The notes under the pieces were generated by a model. That model saw only the letters and a list, made by a program, of their open reading frames with translations, was not told the DNA's origin and did no database searches. Source: Lysobacteraceae bacterium (GTDB taxonomy: Bacteria; Pseudomonadota; Gammaproteobacteria; Xanthomonadales; Rhodanobacteraceae). Taken from it: DNA of 64,000 nt. The stretch is from NCBI GenBank assembly GCA_004143945.1, contig SEHB01000001.1, positions 372,001 to 436,000 on the forward strand, in the 5' to 3' direction. The position numbers and the translations under genes were made by a program. Positions 1-10,304 of the stretch are shown here, one piece after another; position 1 is the first letter of the stretch, and every line of letters begins with the position of its first letter.

Positions 1-143
1 GCGGGCGGCAGCGTGGTCGAGAAATCGGAGAGCCAGCGATGGAACGCGACGACGAGCACGAGCGCGAGCAACGTCGCGAGCGCGAGCACGATGCCGGTGA
101 TGCGTCGCAGCCGCAGGTCGGCCGGCTGGATCCCGTTGTCCAT
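1..143 (-). CDS. N-terminus of a small membrane-anchored protein (partial)
   Basis: Reading leftwards from an ATG at 143 there is an open frame that runs off the window edge. The 47 visible residues start MDNGIQPADLRLRR, followed by a strongly hydrophobic stretch (about residues 15-32, rich in Leu, Ala, Val) and then FHRWLSDFSTT. This looks like a short cytoplasmic head, one transmembrane helix and the beginning of an exported or second domain. The family cannot be named from so little. It is divergent from the lipoprotein gene at 284, with 140 bases between the two starts. That spacing, and the high third-position GC, support a real gene rather than chance. Confidence 0.6.
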   Translation of the reverse strand, partial: MDNGIQPADLRLRRITGIVLALATLLALVLVVAFHRWLSDFSTTLPP

Positions 144-271
144 GCGATCTCCCCGATGTCCGTCGTGCGTCTCGTGCGCGCGGGCCACGGCCGCGCCCGC
201 CGCACTATAGCGAACGCGTCGCGCGCCCGGCATGCCGCCCATCGCGCAAACGCCGCGCTGGTCGCCGCTGC

Positions 272-277
272 TATGCT
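272..277 (+). promoter_or_regulatory. Candidate -10 (TATGCT) giving a leaderless lipoprotein transcript
   Basis: TATGCT ends six bases before the ATG at 284, so transcription would begin at or next to the start codon. No clear -35 hexamer and no Shine-Dalgarno precede it. It resembles the arrangement at guaB (22650) and at the hydrolase gene (32610). Confidence 0.3.
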
Positions 278-283
278 GCGCGC

Positions 284-1216
284 ATGAATCGAATGCTGGT
301 CTTCGTGTTCCTCGCCGCGACCCTCACGGCCTGCCAATCGACGCCGGCGCCGAGGCGCGCCACGGTCGGCGCGACCGCGGCGGCGCCGCTCGCCGGCGTC
401 TACGACAACCACGCGCAGGTCTGGAGCGCGCGCGGGGAAGGCGAGGGCCTCGCCGCGCCGCATGTGCGTGTCGGGATAGAGGCGACGCGGGATCGCGAAT
501 GGTCGATCTGGACGCTGCAACTCGATGCGGGCATGCCGCTCGAGGCGGCGTGGGCGATGCGTCGCAGCGAGCAGGCCGGCACGCTCGTACTGGTGCCGCA
601 TCGCGCGCTCGTGACCGCTCCCGCACGTGGCAAGGCCTTCGATCCAGCGCAGTGGGCCGCACTCGATGCGTGCAGCCTGCGCGGCCCGCTGGATCCTTTG
701 GCGATGCGCGTGCAGGCCGAACCGGCCGCGTGTACCGCACTCGCGCCTGGCATCGGCGCGCAGGCCGCCTTGCTGCCGCTCGCGCTCGAGCACGAGGACG
801 AATGGTTGCGCGTGCGCCTGTATGCGGACCAGGCACGTGGTCCGGATGCGCGCGAGGAACTGCGCCGGGTCCGTGTCTACGGCGGCTGGGCCGCGATCAA
901 CGGCGGTGGACCGCGCGCGTCCGCGGACAGCAGCGACTGGCACATGGATCGCGCCCTGCAGCTCGCGAGCGAAGGCGGGCGCGCCGCGCTGGCCTGGCGT
1001 GACGGCCAGCCTTCGGGCTACTCGCTGCTGCTCGAACGACTGGCCTACCGCGACGGCGAGGTGCCGGTGCTGAAACTCTCGATCATCGATGACGCGACCT
1101 CGCAGGCCCTCGCGTATGCGTGGGCCGATCCCGACGCGGCGCGCATCGGCATCAACCTCGGCTGGGTCCAGGTCGGGCTCGAGCGGGATGCCGTTTCCGC
1201 CGCACCCGCGCCATGA
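284..1216 (+). CDS. Predicted lipoprotein of unknown function
   Basis: The 310-residue product begins with a short basic segment, a hydrophobic core and a lipobox (LTAC, Cys at residue 17), so it should be lipidated and anchored in the envelope. After the Cys there is a Ser/Pro/Thr/Ala-rich linker, then a mixed alpha/beta region with several Trp residues. No catalytic motif or named domain is recognised. Its stop overlaps the start of the following tRNA-binding-domain gene (ATGA), so the two are probably translated together, although the functions look unrelated. There is no visible Shine-Dalgarno, and a -10-like hexamer lies directly upstream. The start is well fixed by the signal sequence. 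Confidence 0.8.
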   Translation: MNRMLVFVFLAATLTACQSTPAPRRATVGATAAAPLAGVYDNHAQVWSARGEGEGLAAPHVRVGIEATRDREWSIWTLQLDAGMPLEAAWAMRRSEQAGTLVLVPHRALVTAPARGKAFDPAQWAALDACSLRGPLDPLAMRVQAEPAACTALAPGIGAQAALLPLALEHEDEWLRVRLYADQARGPDAREELRRVRVYGGWAAINGGGPRASADSSDWHMDRALQLASEGGRAALAWRDGQPSGYSLLLERLAYRDGEVPVLKLSIIDDATSQALAYAWADPDAARIGINLGWVQVGLERDAVSAAPAP

Positions 1217-1551
1217 CCGCGGATCCGATCGGCTGGGCCGACTTCGACAAGGTGCTGCTGGTGGCCGGGACCGTCACGCGCGCGGAGGCGTTTCCCGAAG
1301 CGCGCAAGCCCGCGCTCAAGGTCTGGGTCGATTTCGGACCCTATGGCGAGAAGAAGACCAGTGCTCGGATCGCGTCGCTGTATCGCCCGACGGAATTGAT
1401 CGGGCGCCAGGTCGTCGGCGTGATCAATTTCCCCGAGAAACAGGTCGGGCCGTTCCGCTCGCAATTCCTGCTGACCGGCTTCGACACGGACGAGGGCGTC
1501 GTACTGACCGCGATCGAACGCCCGGTACCGAACGGAACGCGCCTCGCGTGA
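1213..1551 (+). CDS. tRNA-binding-domain protein (CsaA/YgjH-like)
   Basis: The 112-residue product is a stand-alone OB-fold tRNA-binding domain of the kind appended to methionyl- and phenylalanyl-tRNA synthetases. Supporting features are the opening segment (FDKVLLVAGTVTRAEAF), the central VDFGPYGEKKTSARI and the conserved IGRQVVGVINFPEKQVGPFRSQFLLTGF-type stretch around residues 62-90. Family members bind tRNA elbows, and CsaA has been described as a chaperone-like export helper in Bacillus. The ATG at 1213 overlaps the preceding stop by four bases, which decides the start over a longer in-frame possibility at 1120 inside the lipoprotein gene. The assignment to the fold is firm; the physiological role is not. 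Confidence 0.85.
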   Translation: MTADPIGWADFDKVLLVAGTVTRAEAFPEARKPALKVWVDFGPYGEKKTSARIASLYRPTELIGRQVVGVINFPEKQVGPFRSQFLLTGFDTDEGVVLTAIERPVPNGTRLA

Positions 1552-1669
1552 CGCGAGCGCCGCTGCGCGCCGGTCCGGCGGACCGGATGCACGCCCTGCC
1601 GCATGCGCCTTGCAGGCTCGATGTCGCGGCCGCACTGTGCGCGGCTTCCTCGTTCCGGTCGCACCGTCC

Positions 1670-2212
1670 ATGATGCCACGTCGCGTGTTCACCCTCTGTG
1701 CCTGGCTGCTCGTCCTGCCGTTCGTGCATGCGCACGCGACACCCGCGCAGGTGCAGGCGCTTCAGCAGGTCAATCGCGACGTCTGGGAGCCGTTCGCCCG
1801 CGGGGTCTCCCGATTCGACGAGGCGGCGTGGTCCGGCGTGCGGTCGCGCGATTTCGTCATGGTGCAGCAGGGCAAGCCGCACTTCCTCGACCACGACTTC
1901 TACGTCGAGGACTCGGTCAAGGTGATGCGCGAACTCCAGCAGGCCGGCACGCGGCTCGCGCTCGAGCTGCGTTTCGAGGAGCGCATGACGGATGGCGAGC
2001 ACAGCTCCGAACGCGGACTCGTGCGCACCACGATGACCGAGGCCGGCAAGCCTCCGCGCACGTTCTACAGCCGGTTCCACGCGATTTCGCGCGTGGAGGA
2101 CGGACGCTGGCGCGTGCTCACCGAATACCGCATGCCGGCGGGACCCGACGCGGAAAAGGCCTGGTCCGCCGCGTTCCCGATGGAGTCGGTCGCCGCCGCG
2201 CTGAGGGAGTAG
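1670..2212 (+). CDS. Exported SnoaL/NTF2-like protein of unknown function
   Basis: About 180 residues with a signal peptide (MMPRRVFTLCAWLLVLPF, likely cleaved after HAHA near residue 22). The mature part resembles small alpha/beta NTF2 or SnoaL-like proteins: helix, then a segment with FDEAAWSGVRSRDFVMVQ, and strands near the end including RWRVLTEYRMP. Such proteins often carry a pocket for a small ligand, but no catalytic residues can be assigned. Two adjacent ATG codons (1670 and 1673) are equally possible starts. It stands 118 bases after the tRNA-binding gene and converges with the thiolase gene 29 bases downstream. Confidence 0.7.
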   Translation: MMPRRVFTLCAWLLVLPFVHAHATPAQVQALQQVNRDVWEPFARGVSRFDEAAWSGVRSRDFVMVQQGKPHFLDHDFYVEDSVKVMRELQQAGTRLALELRFEERMTDGEHSSERGLVRTTMTEAGKPPRTFYSRFHAISRVEDGRWRVLTEYRMPAGPDAEKAWSAAFPMESVAAALRE

Positions 2213-2241
2213 GCTGCCCGGCCGACCCGGGCGCTCGCGCC

Positions 2242-3438
<1,197 letters not shown>

Positions 3439-3456
3439 GGATCTCGTTCCTCGATC

Positions 3457-3487
3457 GGGAATGGGGAATCGGGAATGGGGCATGGGA
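3457..3487. repeat. GGGAATGGG-type intergenic heptamer repeat
   Basis: Three tandem copies of a GGGAATSG unit lie just before the thiolase start, in the fadN-fadA gap. A related, inverted pair occurs before guaA at 24142-24274. Similar tandem motifs are common in Xanthomonadales intergenic regions. Function unknown. Confidence 0.7.
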
Positions 3488-3532
3488 AGAACCCGTTCGG
3501 GATCTCGCCCAAGCCGGTTCCGGTTTCCGTTC

Positions 3533-5908
3533 TCAGTTCCGCAGCGGCTTGCCGCTCGCGAGCATGTGGGCGATGCGTACCTGCGTCTTCGGCATCTGCG
3601 CGAGTTCGAGGAAATGGCGGCGCTCGAGGTCGAGCAGCCACTGCTCGTCGACCTGCGAGCCGCGTTCGATGTCGCCGCCGCAGAGCACGTCGGCGACGCG
3701 CGAGGCGATCACGTCGTCGTGCGCCGAGATGAAGCCGCCTTCGAGCATGTTGACGAGCATCATCCTGAGCGTTGCGGTGCCGACGTCGCCCGCGACCGTG
3801 ACCGCGCGCGCGGGCAGCGGCGGCCGGTAACCGGACTCGGCCAGCGCGATCGCGACCTGCCGGGCGACGTGCAGCAGTTCGAAGCCGTTGAACACGACCA
3901 CGTCGTCCGGTCGCAGCAGGCCGAGCTGCTTGGCCTCGAATGCGCTGCCCGAGGTCTTCGCCATCGCGACCGCCTCGAACATGCGCTTGACCTCCGGGAA
4001 CGGATCGCCATCGGCCGCGCGCTGCGCGGCGCGCACCGAGATTTCCTTGAGGCCGCCACCGGCCGGCACGAGGCCGACGCCGGCTTCGACGAGGCCGATG
4101 TAGCTTTCGAGCGCGGCGACCGTGCGCGCGCAATGCATCTGGAATTCGCAACCGCCGCCGAGCGCGAGTCCGCGCACCGCGGCGACGATCGGCACCAGCG
4201 AGTACTTGATGCGCTGGCTCGTCTTCTGGAAGTTCGCGATCATGGTCTCGAGGCGCGGAACCTGGCCGCCCTGCACGAAGCCGAGCATGCCCTTGAGGTC
4301 TGCACCGGCCGAGAACGCCTTGTCGCTGTCCTGCCAGATCACCACCGCGCGCAGGTTCCGCTCGGCGTAGTCGATCGCCTGCTGGATGCCGTCGAGCACC
4401 GCGTCGTTGACCGTGTTCATCTTGGTCTTGAACGACAGGATGCCGACGCCGTCGTCGCTGCGCGACCACAGCCGCACGCCGTCGTTTTCCCACAGCGTGG
4501 TGCCGGTGTCGAAACGCTCGCCGATCAGCGCGTCCGGGAACCACTGTCGCAGGTAGACGGGATGCTGCGAACGCGGCTCATGGCGACCGCTGCGCGGCGC
4601 ATACGAACCACCGTCGCGATGCACGCCGTCGACCTTGCCGACCCAGTCGGGCAGCGGCGCGTTGCTCATCGCCTTGCCCGCGGCGATGTCTTCGGCCATC
4701 CATTGCGCGACCTCCGACCAGCCGGCCGACTGCCAGGTTTCGAACGGCCCGAGCTTCCAGCCGTAACCCCAGCGGATCGCGAAGTCGACGTCGCGCGCGG
4801 TGTCGGCGATGTCGGCGAGGTGGAACGCGGCGTAGTGGAACAGGTCGCGGAACACGGCCCAGAGGAATCGGGCCTGCGGGTCCTGCGATGCACGCAGCTG
4901 CGCGAAGCGCGCGGTCGGGTCCTTCACGGCGAGGATCGCGGCGACTTCGTCCGAGGGTTTCGCGGTCGCCGGCACGTAGTCCTGCCTGGCGACATCCAGC
5001 ACCGCGATGTCCTTGCCGCGCTTGGTGTAGATGCCGGCACCGGTTTTCTGCCCCAGCGCGCCCGTCGCGACGAGCTCCTGCAGCCACTCGGGCGACTGGA
5101 AATGCGCATGCCAGGGATCATCGGGCAGCGTGTCGGCCATCGTCTTGATCACGTGCGCCATCGTGTCGAGGCCGACCACGTCCGCGGTGCGGTAGGTCGC
5201 GCTCTTCGGGCGCCCGATCGCGGGTCCGGTCAGCGCATCGACGAGGTCGAAGCCGAGGCCCGCGCGCGCCGTATGGTGCATCGTGGCGAGGATCGAGAAC
5301 ACGCCGATGCGATTGCCGATGAAGTTCGGCGTGTCCTTCGCGTAGACGACGCCCTTGCCGAGCGTGGTGGTCAGGAATGCCTCGAGGCCGGCCAGCACGT
5401 CGCGATCGCTGCGGGCGTGCGGAACCAGCTCGACGAGGTGCATGTAGCGCGGCGGGTTGAAGAAGTGGATGCCGCTGAAGCGGGGCTGCATCGCAGCCGG
5501 CAACACCTGCGCGAGCGCATCGATGGAAAGCCCCGATGTGTTGCTCGCGATCACTGCAGAATCCGAAACATACGGAACAATCTTCGAGTACAGCGCGAGC
5601 TTCCAGTCGAGGCGTTCCGCGATCGCCTCGATCACGAGGTCGCAGTCGCGCAGCGCGTCGAGGTGCTCGTCGTAGTTGGCCGGCGTGATGCCCGCGACCT
5701 TCGATTTCTCGGCCAGTGGCGCAGGCGAGAGCTTCGTGAGGTTCTGGATCGCCTTCTGCGCGATCGCGCTTTTGTCGCCTTCCTTCGCAGGCAGGTCGAA
5801 CAGCAGCGTTTCGACGTCGGCGTTGGCGAGGTGCGCGGCGATCTGCGCACCCATGACGCCGGCGCCGAGCACGGCGGCCTTGCGGATGCGGAGGGGAATC
5901 GGGGGCAT
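3533..5908 (-). CDS. fadN: Bifunctional 3-hydroxyacyl-CoA dehydrogenase / enoyl-CoA hydratase (FadN type)
   Basis: A 791-residue multifunctional beta-oxidation enzyme. The N-terminus has an NAD-binding Rossmann motif (GAGVMGAQIAAHLANA, residues 14-29), followed by the hydroxyacyl-CoA dehydrogenase core (SGIHFFNPPRYMHLVELVP, about 180-198) and helical C-terminal dehydrogenase domain. The last third is a crotonase domain with the oxyanion-hole segments SAGADLKGM and RGLALGGGCEFQMHC. This order, dehydrogenase then hydratase, is that of Bacillus FadN and the reverse of E. coli FadB/FadJ. It is followed 94 bases later by the thiolase and preceded by a PsrA-like regulator, so it is very likely repressed by that regulator when long-chain acyl-CoA is absent. 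Confidence 0.92.
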   Translation of the reverse strand: MPPIPLRIRKAAVLGAGVMGAQIAAHLANADVETLLFDLPAKEGDKSAIAQKAIQNLTKLSPAPLAEKSKVAGITPANYDEHLDALRDCDLVIEAIAERLDWKLALYSKIVPYVSDSAVIASNTSGLSIDALAQVLPAAMQPRFSGIHFFNPPRYMHLVELVPHARSDRDVLAGLEAFLTTTLGKGVVYAKDTPNFIGNRIGVFSILATMHHTARAGLGFDLVDALTGPAIGRPKSATYRTADVVGLDTMAHVIKTMADTLPDDPWHAHFQSPEWLQELVATGALGQKTGAGIYTKRGKDIAVLDVARQDYVPATAKPSDEVAAILAVKDPTARFAQLRASQDPQARFLWAVFRDLFHYAAFHLADIADTARDVDFAIRWGYGWKLGPFETWQSAGWSEVAQWMAEDIAAGKAMSNAPLPDWVGKVDGVHRDGGSYAPRSGRHEPRSQHPVYLRQWFPDALIGERFDTGTTLWENDGVRLWSRSDDGVGILSFKTKMNTVNDAVLDGIQQAIDYAERNLRAVVIWQDSDKAFSAGADLKGMLGFVQGGQVPRLETMIANFQKTSQRIKYSLVPIVAAVRGLALGGGCEFQMHCARTVAALESYIGLVEAGVGLVPAGGGLKEISVRAAQRAADGDPFPEVKRMFEAVAMAKTSGSAFEAKQLGLLRPDDVVVFNGFELLHVARQVAIALAESGYRPPLPARAVTVAGDVGTATLRMMLVNMLEGGFISAHDDVIASRVADVLCGGDIERGSQVDEQWLLDLERRHFLELAQMPKTQVRIAHMLASGKPLRN

Positions 5909-5994
5909 GCGGGGCTCCAGGAGGAAAGTGGACTGTTCGGGTGCGGGGCGAAGGCGGGGACGGGAAGGCGTGCGCGGATTCCTTCGGGCGGCCG

Positions 5995-6666
5995 TCAGGC
6001 AGCGCCGCCGGTCTCGCGCTGCTCGCCGTTCGCCACGGGTCCCGGCGCACGCAGCCCGGCGGCGGCGAAGCGGATCAGGTGTTCGGCCGTCAGCTCGCGA
6101 TGCGTTTCCTCGCTGGTCGAGGCGCGTCGCTTGATCATGCCGAAATCGGCCATTGCATAGGTCAGGGCGCCGGCGACGATATCCAGCCGCCAGTACAGTT
6201 CCTCGCGGTCGAGGCCGGGCAGCAGGCGGGAAAACGCGGCCGCGAACTCGCGCAGCACGTGGCCGTAGTTGTCGGACAGGAACTTGCGCAGGCGCTCGTC
6301 GTGTTCGGCATAGGCGCGCGCGAGCACGCGCACGAACGCGGCGCCGCCGGCGCTGTCCATCGATTGTTCGAGCGCGGGGCGGATGAACGCTGCGAGCACG
6401 TCCTCGAGCGCGTGGCCCGGCGTCGCTTCGACCGCGGCGAGCGCCGCGAGGCGATGCCGGTTGAGTTCGTCGAGACGACGGCGGAACACCTCTTCGATGA
6501 GGCTTTCCTTCGAGCCGAAGTGGTAGTTGACGGCTGCGAGATTGACCTTGGCGGCAGCGGTCACCTGGCGCAGCGATGCGCCTGCGAAACCGTGGCGCGC
6601 GAACAGCGCCTCGGCGACGCCGAGGATGCGTTCGCGGGTGGAGAAACTCGGCTGGGCGATGCGCAC
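5995..6666 (-). CDS. psrA: TetR-family regulator, PsrA-like repressor of fatty-acid genes
   Basis: The 223-residue protein has an N-terminal TetR helix-turn-helix (about residues 10-57, ending in VNLAAVNYHFGSKESLIEE, which is characteristic of the PsrA group) and an all-helical ligand domain. PsrA proteins are known to bind long-chain fatty acids or acyl-CoA and to repress fadBA-type operons and themselves. Here the gene directly precedes fadN-fadA in the same direction with an 86-base gap, and a palindrome matching the PsrA consensus covers its own promoter. The predicted start is GTG at 6666. The family and function are strongly supported by motif, operator and context; the inducer is inferred. 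Confidence 0.88.
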   Translation of the reverse strand: MRIAQPSFSTRERILGVAEALFARHGFAGASLRQVTAAAKVNLAAVNYHFGSKESLIEEVFRRRLDELNRHRLAALAAVEATPGHALEDVLAAFIRPALEQSMDSAGGAAFVRVLARAYAEHDERLRKFLSDNYGHVLREFAAAFSRLLPGLDREELYWRLDIVAGALTYAMADFGMIKRRASTSEETHRELTAEHLIRFAAAGLRAPGPVANGEQRETGGAA

Positions 6667-6685
6667 GGGGGAGGGATCGGGCCTG

Positions 6686-6730
6686 TCAAACGACCGTTTG
6701 AATGGTAGGCGAGCAGGACGGACGGGTCAA
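6686..6730 (-). promoter_or_regulatory. psrA promoter overlapped by a PsrA-type palindrome
   Basis: On the minus strand TTGACC (6730-6725), a 17-base spacer and TACCAT (6707-6702) form a sigma-70 promoter with a predicted start near 6695. A 16-base palindrome, TCAAACGACCGTTTGA on the plus strand, covers 6686-6701, exactly at the start site. It fits the published PsrA consensus (G/C)AAAC-N2-4-GTTT(G/C). Binding should block initiation, so autorepression of the operon is expected. Confidence 0.75.
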
Positions 6731-6746
6731 CGCCGTCACCGCACCG

Positions 6747-6776
6747 GTGTCATTGTCGTCAACACTTAGCTAGAAT
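6747..6776 (+). promoter_or_regulatory. Candidate ndk promoter and leader
   Basis: GTGTCA (6747), an 18-base spacer and TAGAAT (6771-6776) form a plausible promoter. A second -10-like TATAAC lies at 6826. The remaining leader to 6879 holds a small GGCCC-CTC-GGGCC hairpin (6832-6844) and a CTCGGAG-like ribosome binding region. Confidence 0.4.
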
Positions 6777-6879
6777 CATGCGTCATAATGTGAGCTAAGC
6801 CCGTGGATTGGCGCGGGTTTGGCGTTATAACGGCCCCTCGGGCCATCCCTGAATCCTGATCCCTCGGAGATACCGGCAC

Positions 6880-7305
6880 ATGGCGCTGGAGCGCACCCTT
6901 TCCATCATCAAGCCCGACGCGGTCGCGAAGAACGTCATCGGCGAAATCTACACCCGCTTCGAGAAGGCCGGCCTCAAGGTCATCGCCGCGAAGATGAAGC
7001 AGCTTTCGCGCGCCGATGCGGAAGGCTTCTACGCGGTGCACCGCGAGCGTCCGTTCTTCAACGCGCTGGTCGAGTTCATGATCTCCGGCCCGGTGATGAT
7101 CCAGGCACTGCAGGGCGAGAACGCGATCGCGAAGAACCGCGAACTCATGGGTGCGACCAACCCGAAGGATGCGGCGCCGGGAACGATCCGCGCCGACTTC
7201 GCGGATTCGATCGATGCGAACGCAGTGCACGGCTCCGACGCGCCCGAAACTGCAAAGGTGGAAATCGCATACTTCTTCGACGACACTGAGATCAGCTCGC
7301 GCTGA
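6880..7305 (+). CDS. ndk: Nucleoside diphosphate kinase
   Basis: The 141-residue enzyme transfers the gamma phosphate of a nucleoside triphosphate to nucleoside diphosphates through a phosphohistidine. It has the typical opening ([15 protein letters not shown]), the RERPFF segment, [18 protein letters not shown] and the active-site His at about residue 117 in NAVHGSDA. Length and motifs match the bacterial family throughout. It starts the ndk-rlmN-pilF-rodZ order commonly seen in Xanthomonadales. A CGGAGA element precedes the ATG. rlmN follows after ten bases, so both are probably co-transcribed. Confidence 0.97.
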   Translation: MALERTLSIIKPDAVAKNVIGEIYTRFEKAGLKVIAAKMKQLSRADAEGFYAVHRERPFFNALVEFMISGPVMIQALQGENAIAKNRELMGATNPKDAAPGTIRADFADSIDANAVHGSDAPETAKVEIAYFFDDTEISSR

Positions 7306-7315
7306 GGAACCGACG

Positions 7316-8428
7316 GTGACGACGGCGAAGGCCAACCTGTTCGACTACGACCGCCAGGGCTTGCGCGACCTGTTCGCGCAGCTTGGCGAGAAACCGTATC
7401 GCGCGGACCAGGTCATGAAGTGGGTCTATCACCGCCACGTCACCGACTTCGCGCAGATGAGCGACGTCGGCAAGGCGCTGCGCGACAAGCTCGCCGGCGC
7501 GATCGAGATCGTGCCGCCGAACACGTTGTTCGAGAAGCAGGCGGTCGACGGCACCCACAAGTGGCTGCTCGGCATGGACGGCGGCAATGCGATCGAGGCG
7601 GTGTTCATCCCGGAAACCTCGCGCGGCACGCTGTGCGTGTCCTCGCAGGTCGGCTGCGGCCTCAACTGCCAGTTCTGCTCGACCGCGACGCAGGGCTTCA
7701 ACCGCAACCTGTCGGCGGCCGAGATCGTCGGCCAGGTGTGGGTCGCCGCGCGCCACCTCGGCAACGTGCCGCACCACCAGCGCAAGCTCACGAACGTCGT
7801 GATGATGGGCATGGGCGAGCCGCTGCTGAACTTCGACAACGTCGTGACCGCGATGTCGGTGATGCGCGACGATTTCGGCTTCGGCCTCGCCAACAAGCGC
7901 GTGACGCTGTCGACGGCGGGGCTGGTCCCGATGATCGACAAGCTGTCCGAATGCAGCGACGTTTCGCTCGCGGTGTCGCTGCACGCGCCCGACGACGACC
8001 TGCGCACCGAACTCGTGCCGCTCAACCGCAAGTATCCGATCGACGAGCTGCTCGCCGCCTGCGCGCGCTACGCCGAACGCCGCCCGCGCACGACGATCAC
8101 GTTCGAGTACACGATGCTGAAGGGCGTCAACGACAAGCCCGAGCACGCGCGCCGGCTGATCAAGCTCATGCGCAGGCTGCCGGCCAAGGTCAACCTGATC
8201 CCGTTCAATCCGTTCCACGGCACGCGCTTCGAGCGCTCCGACGAGGACGTGATCCGTGCGTTCCAGAAGATCCTGCTCGACGCGAACGTGCTGACGATGG
8301 TGCGCCGCACGCGAGGCGACGACATCGACGCGGCCTGCGGCCAGCTGAAGGGCCAGGTCATGGATCGCACGCGCCGCCAGGCCGAGTTCCGCCGCAAGAT
8401 CGAAGGGGGCGTCGCCGATGCGGCCTGA
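7316..8428 (+). CDS. rlmN: Dual-specificity 23S rRNA/tRNA adenine-C2 methyltransferase
   Basis: A 370-residue radical SAM enzyme that methylates C2 of A2503 in 23S rRNA and A37 in some tRNAs. The iron-sulfur cluster motif CxxxCxxC is present at residues 114-121 (CGLNCQFC), and the C-terminal methyl-carrying Cys lies in [12 protein letters not shown] near residue 345. A glycine-rich SAM segment ([10 protein letters not shown]) is also visible. The GTG at 7316 is taken as the start because it sits just after the ndk stop with GAGGAA upstream; longer readings overlap ndk. The gene overlaps pilF by eleven bases. Confidence 0.96.
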   Translation: MTTAKANLFDYDRQGLRDLFAQLGEKPYRADQVMKWVYHRHVTDFAQMSDVGKALRDKLAGAIEIVPPNTLFEKQAVDGTHKWLLGMDGGNAIEAVFIPETSRGTLCVSSQVGCGLNCQFCSTATQGFNRNLSAAEIVGQVWVAARHLGNVPHHQRKLTNVVMMGMGEPLLNFDNVVTAMSVMRDDFGFGLANKRVTLSTAGLVPMIDKLSECSDVSLAVSLHAPDDDLRTELVPLNRKYPIDELLAACARYAERRPRTTITFEYTMLKGVNDKPEHARRLIKLMRRLPAKVNLIPFNPFHGTRFERSDEDVIRAFQKILLDANVLTMVRRTRGDDIDAACGQLKGQVMDRTRRQAEFRRKIEGGVADAA

Positions 8429-9197
8429 CCGGACGTGGGGACGCGTGCTCGGCGTCGCACTGTGCCTGCTGCTGGCCGGCTGCGCGAGCGGCGGCGGCGG
8501 AATGAAGAAGGAATCGGCCGAGAGCAGCCGCCAGGAAGCGGCGCGCGTGAACACCGATCTCGGCCAGCAGTACATGCGCCAGGGCAATCTCGAACTCTCG
8601 CTCGAGAAGCTCAACAAGGCGCTCGAGTTCGACCCCGGCTACGTCGATGCGCACACCGTGATCGCGGTGCTGTTCGAGACGATCGGCGATCCGGCGAAGG
8701 CCGGCGAGCACTACAAGCGCGCGGCCGAGCTCAAGCCGAAGGCGGGCGCGGTCAACAACAACTACGGCTGGTTCCTCTGCCGCAACGGGCGCGCCGCGGA
8801 ATCGCAGGCCTATTTCGACCGCGCGCTGGCCGACCCGTTCTACAAGACGCCTTCGCTCGCGCTCAGCAACTCCGGCACCTGCCTGCTCAAGGCCGGCCAG
8901 CGCGTAGAAGCCGAGGCCACGCTGCGCCGCGCTCTGGCGCTGGATCCCAATGATGCCGAGGCATTGCTGCAGCTCGCCACGGTGCTCTACGACAAGGGCG
9001 AATATTTCAACGCGCGCGCGTTCGTGCAGCGGCACGAAGGCCTGTCGCAGGCGCGCCCGGATGCACTGCTGCTGGGCCGGAATGTCGAGTTGCACCTCGG
9101 CAATGGTGAAGCAGCCCGCGAATACACGCGCAAGTTGTTGCAGTCGTTCCCCGGTTCCGAGCAGGCTCGTTCGCTCGACGTGCAGGCAGGCAAGTAA
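8418..9197 (+). CDS. pilF: Type IV pilus assembly lipoprotein PilF/PilW
   Basis: The 259-residue protein is an outer-membrane lipoprotein that helps the PilQ secretin assemble. It has a signal peptide with lipobox LLAGC (Cys at 22), a glycine-rich linker, then tandem TPR motifs (for example [39 protein letters not shown] and a [21 protein letters not shown] segment). Its ATG lies inside the last codons of rlmN, so translation is coupled. Placement between rlmN and rodZ is conserved in gammaproteobacteria. No other pilus gene lies in the window. Confidence 0.92.
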   Translation: MRPDRTWGRVLGVALCLLLAGCASGGGGMKKESAESSRQEAARVNTDLGQQYMRQGNLELSLEKLNKALEFDPGYVDAHTVIAVLFETIGDPAKAGEHYKRAAELKPKAGAVNNNYGWFLCRNGRAAESQAYFDRALADPFYKTPSLALSNSGTCLLKAGQRVEAEATLRRALALDPNDAEALLQLATVLYDKGEYFNARAFVQRHEGLSQARPDALLLGRNVELHLGNGEAAREYTRKLLQSFPGSEQARSLDVQAGK

Positions 9198-9380
9198 CGG
9201 GGAACTGACCGGCGCGGCGGTAACGGCCGCGCGCCGGGCGAGGTGGATGGAAAGGGGAATTGGCTGGCGCAGGGAACCGCCGCCGCGACGAGGGGGATGC
9301 GATGGCGGCTGTGCTGCCGGCGCGTCCGTGCACAGTCAAACACGATCAGAGCCGCAGAGGCCGCCGAGGTGAATGAATCC

Positions 9381-10304
9381 ATGCTGCCGACAGAGCACGT
9401 TGAGGGCGCCGCGCCCCGATCCGACCATGTCATCGAGCTGCACGAACGCAGCACGGTGTCCCTCGGCCAGCGACTCGCGGCCGCCCGCGAACGCATGGGC
9501 CTCGGGCATTCCGAAGTGGCCGCGCGCCTGAAACTGCCGGTCAAGCTCATCGGACGGCTCGAGCGCGACGACTACGAAGGCCTGACCCAGGGCGTCTTCC
9601 TGCAGGGGTACCTCGCCAGTTACGCGCGGCTGGTCGGCATCCCGGTCGAGCATGCGGTCGATGTCGCCGCCTCCCATGCCGAAACGGCGCCACTGGTCGC
9701 GACCGGCACCGTATCGCGCTCGCGCTACCTCATCGACCGCTACTCGGTCAGCGCGACCTACCTCGTGCTGACCGCGATCATCGTGGTGCCCGCGGTCTGG
9801 CTCGCGACCCACGGCGGACTCGAACAGAACCTCGCGCGCACGACCCCGCTCGACGTCGCCGCACCGGTCGCGAGCGTTTCGGCGCCTCTCGCGGTGCCGG
9901 GAAGCGATGGGCGCGCGATCGCGCCGGACGGGGTGGCGCCGCCGCCGACCGAGATCGATCCTCCACCCGTGATCGCGTCGATGGCGCCGTTCGCGCAGCC
10001 TGAGCCTCCGGCACGGACGGCGACCGCATCGAGCGGGCAGGAGCGCATGCTGAGCCTGGAACTGACCGAGCCGAGCTGGATCGAGATCACCGCCGAGGAT
10101 GGCCGCAAGCTCGAGTACGCGATGCTCGGCGTCGGTACGCACGACTATCGCAGCGCGGGACCGCTCTCGGTCCGGATCGGCAACGTGCAGGGGGCCCAGC
10201 TGCGCACCGACGGCCAGCAGATCGACCTCGATGCGTTCCGCCGCGGCAACGTCGCCCACGTGCGGCTGTTCACCGAAGGCGGACCGGCGCGCGTCACGCA
10301 GTAG
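9381..10304 (+). CDS. rodZ: Cell-shape protein RodZ (helix-turn-helix, transmembrane, DUF4115)
   Basis: The protein, 307 residues from ATG 9381, links MreB to the cell-wall elongation machinery. The N-terminal Cro/C1-type helix-turn-helix spans about residues 28-92 (SLGQRLAAARERMGL...LKLPVKLIGRLERDDY...FLQGYLASYARLVG). A single transmembrane segment follows at about 124-143 (YLVLTAIIVVPAVWLA), then a Pro/Ala-rich periplasmic linker and the C-terminal DUF4115 beta domain (EPSWIEITAEDGRKLEY). ATG 9381 is preferred because GAGGT at 9366-9370 is well spaced; a GTG at 9369 would add four residues. The 180-base gap from pilF shows no other feature. Confidence 0.92.
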   Translation: MLPTEHVEGAAPRSDHVIELHERSTVSLGQRLAAARERMGLGHSEVAARLKLPVKLIGRLERDDYEGLTQGVFLQGYLASYARLVGIPVEHAVDVAASHAETAPLVATGTVSRSRYLIDRYSVSATYLVLTAIIVVPAVWLATHGGLEQNLARTTPLDVAAPVASVSAPLAVPGSDGRAIAPDGVAPPPTEIDPPPVIASMAPFAQPEPPARTATASSGQERMLSLELTEPSWIEITAEDGRKLEYAMLGVGTHDYRSAGPLSVRIGNVQGAQLRTDGQQIDLDAFRRGNVAHVRLFTEGGPARVTQ

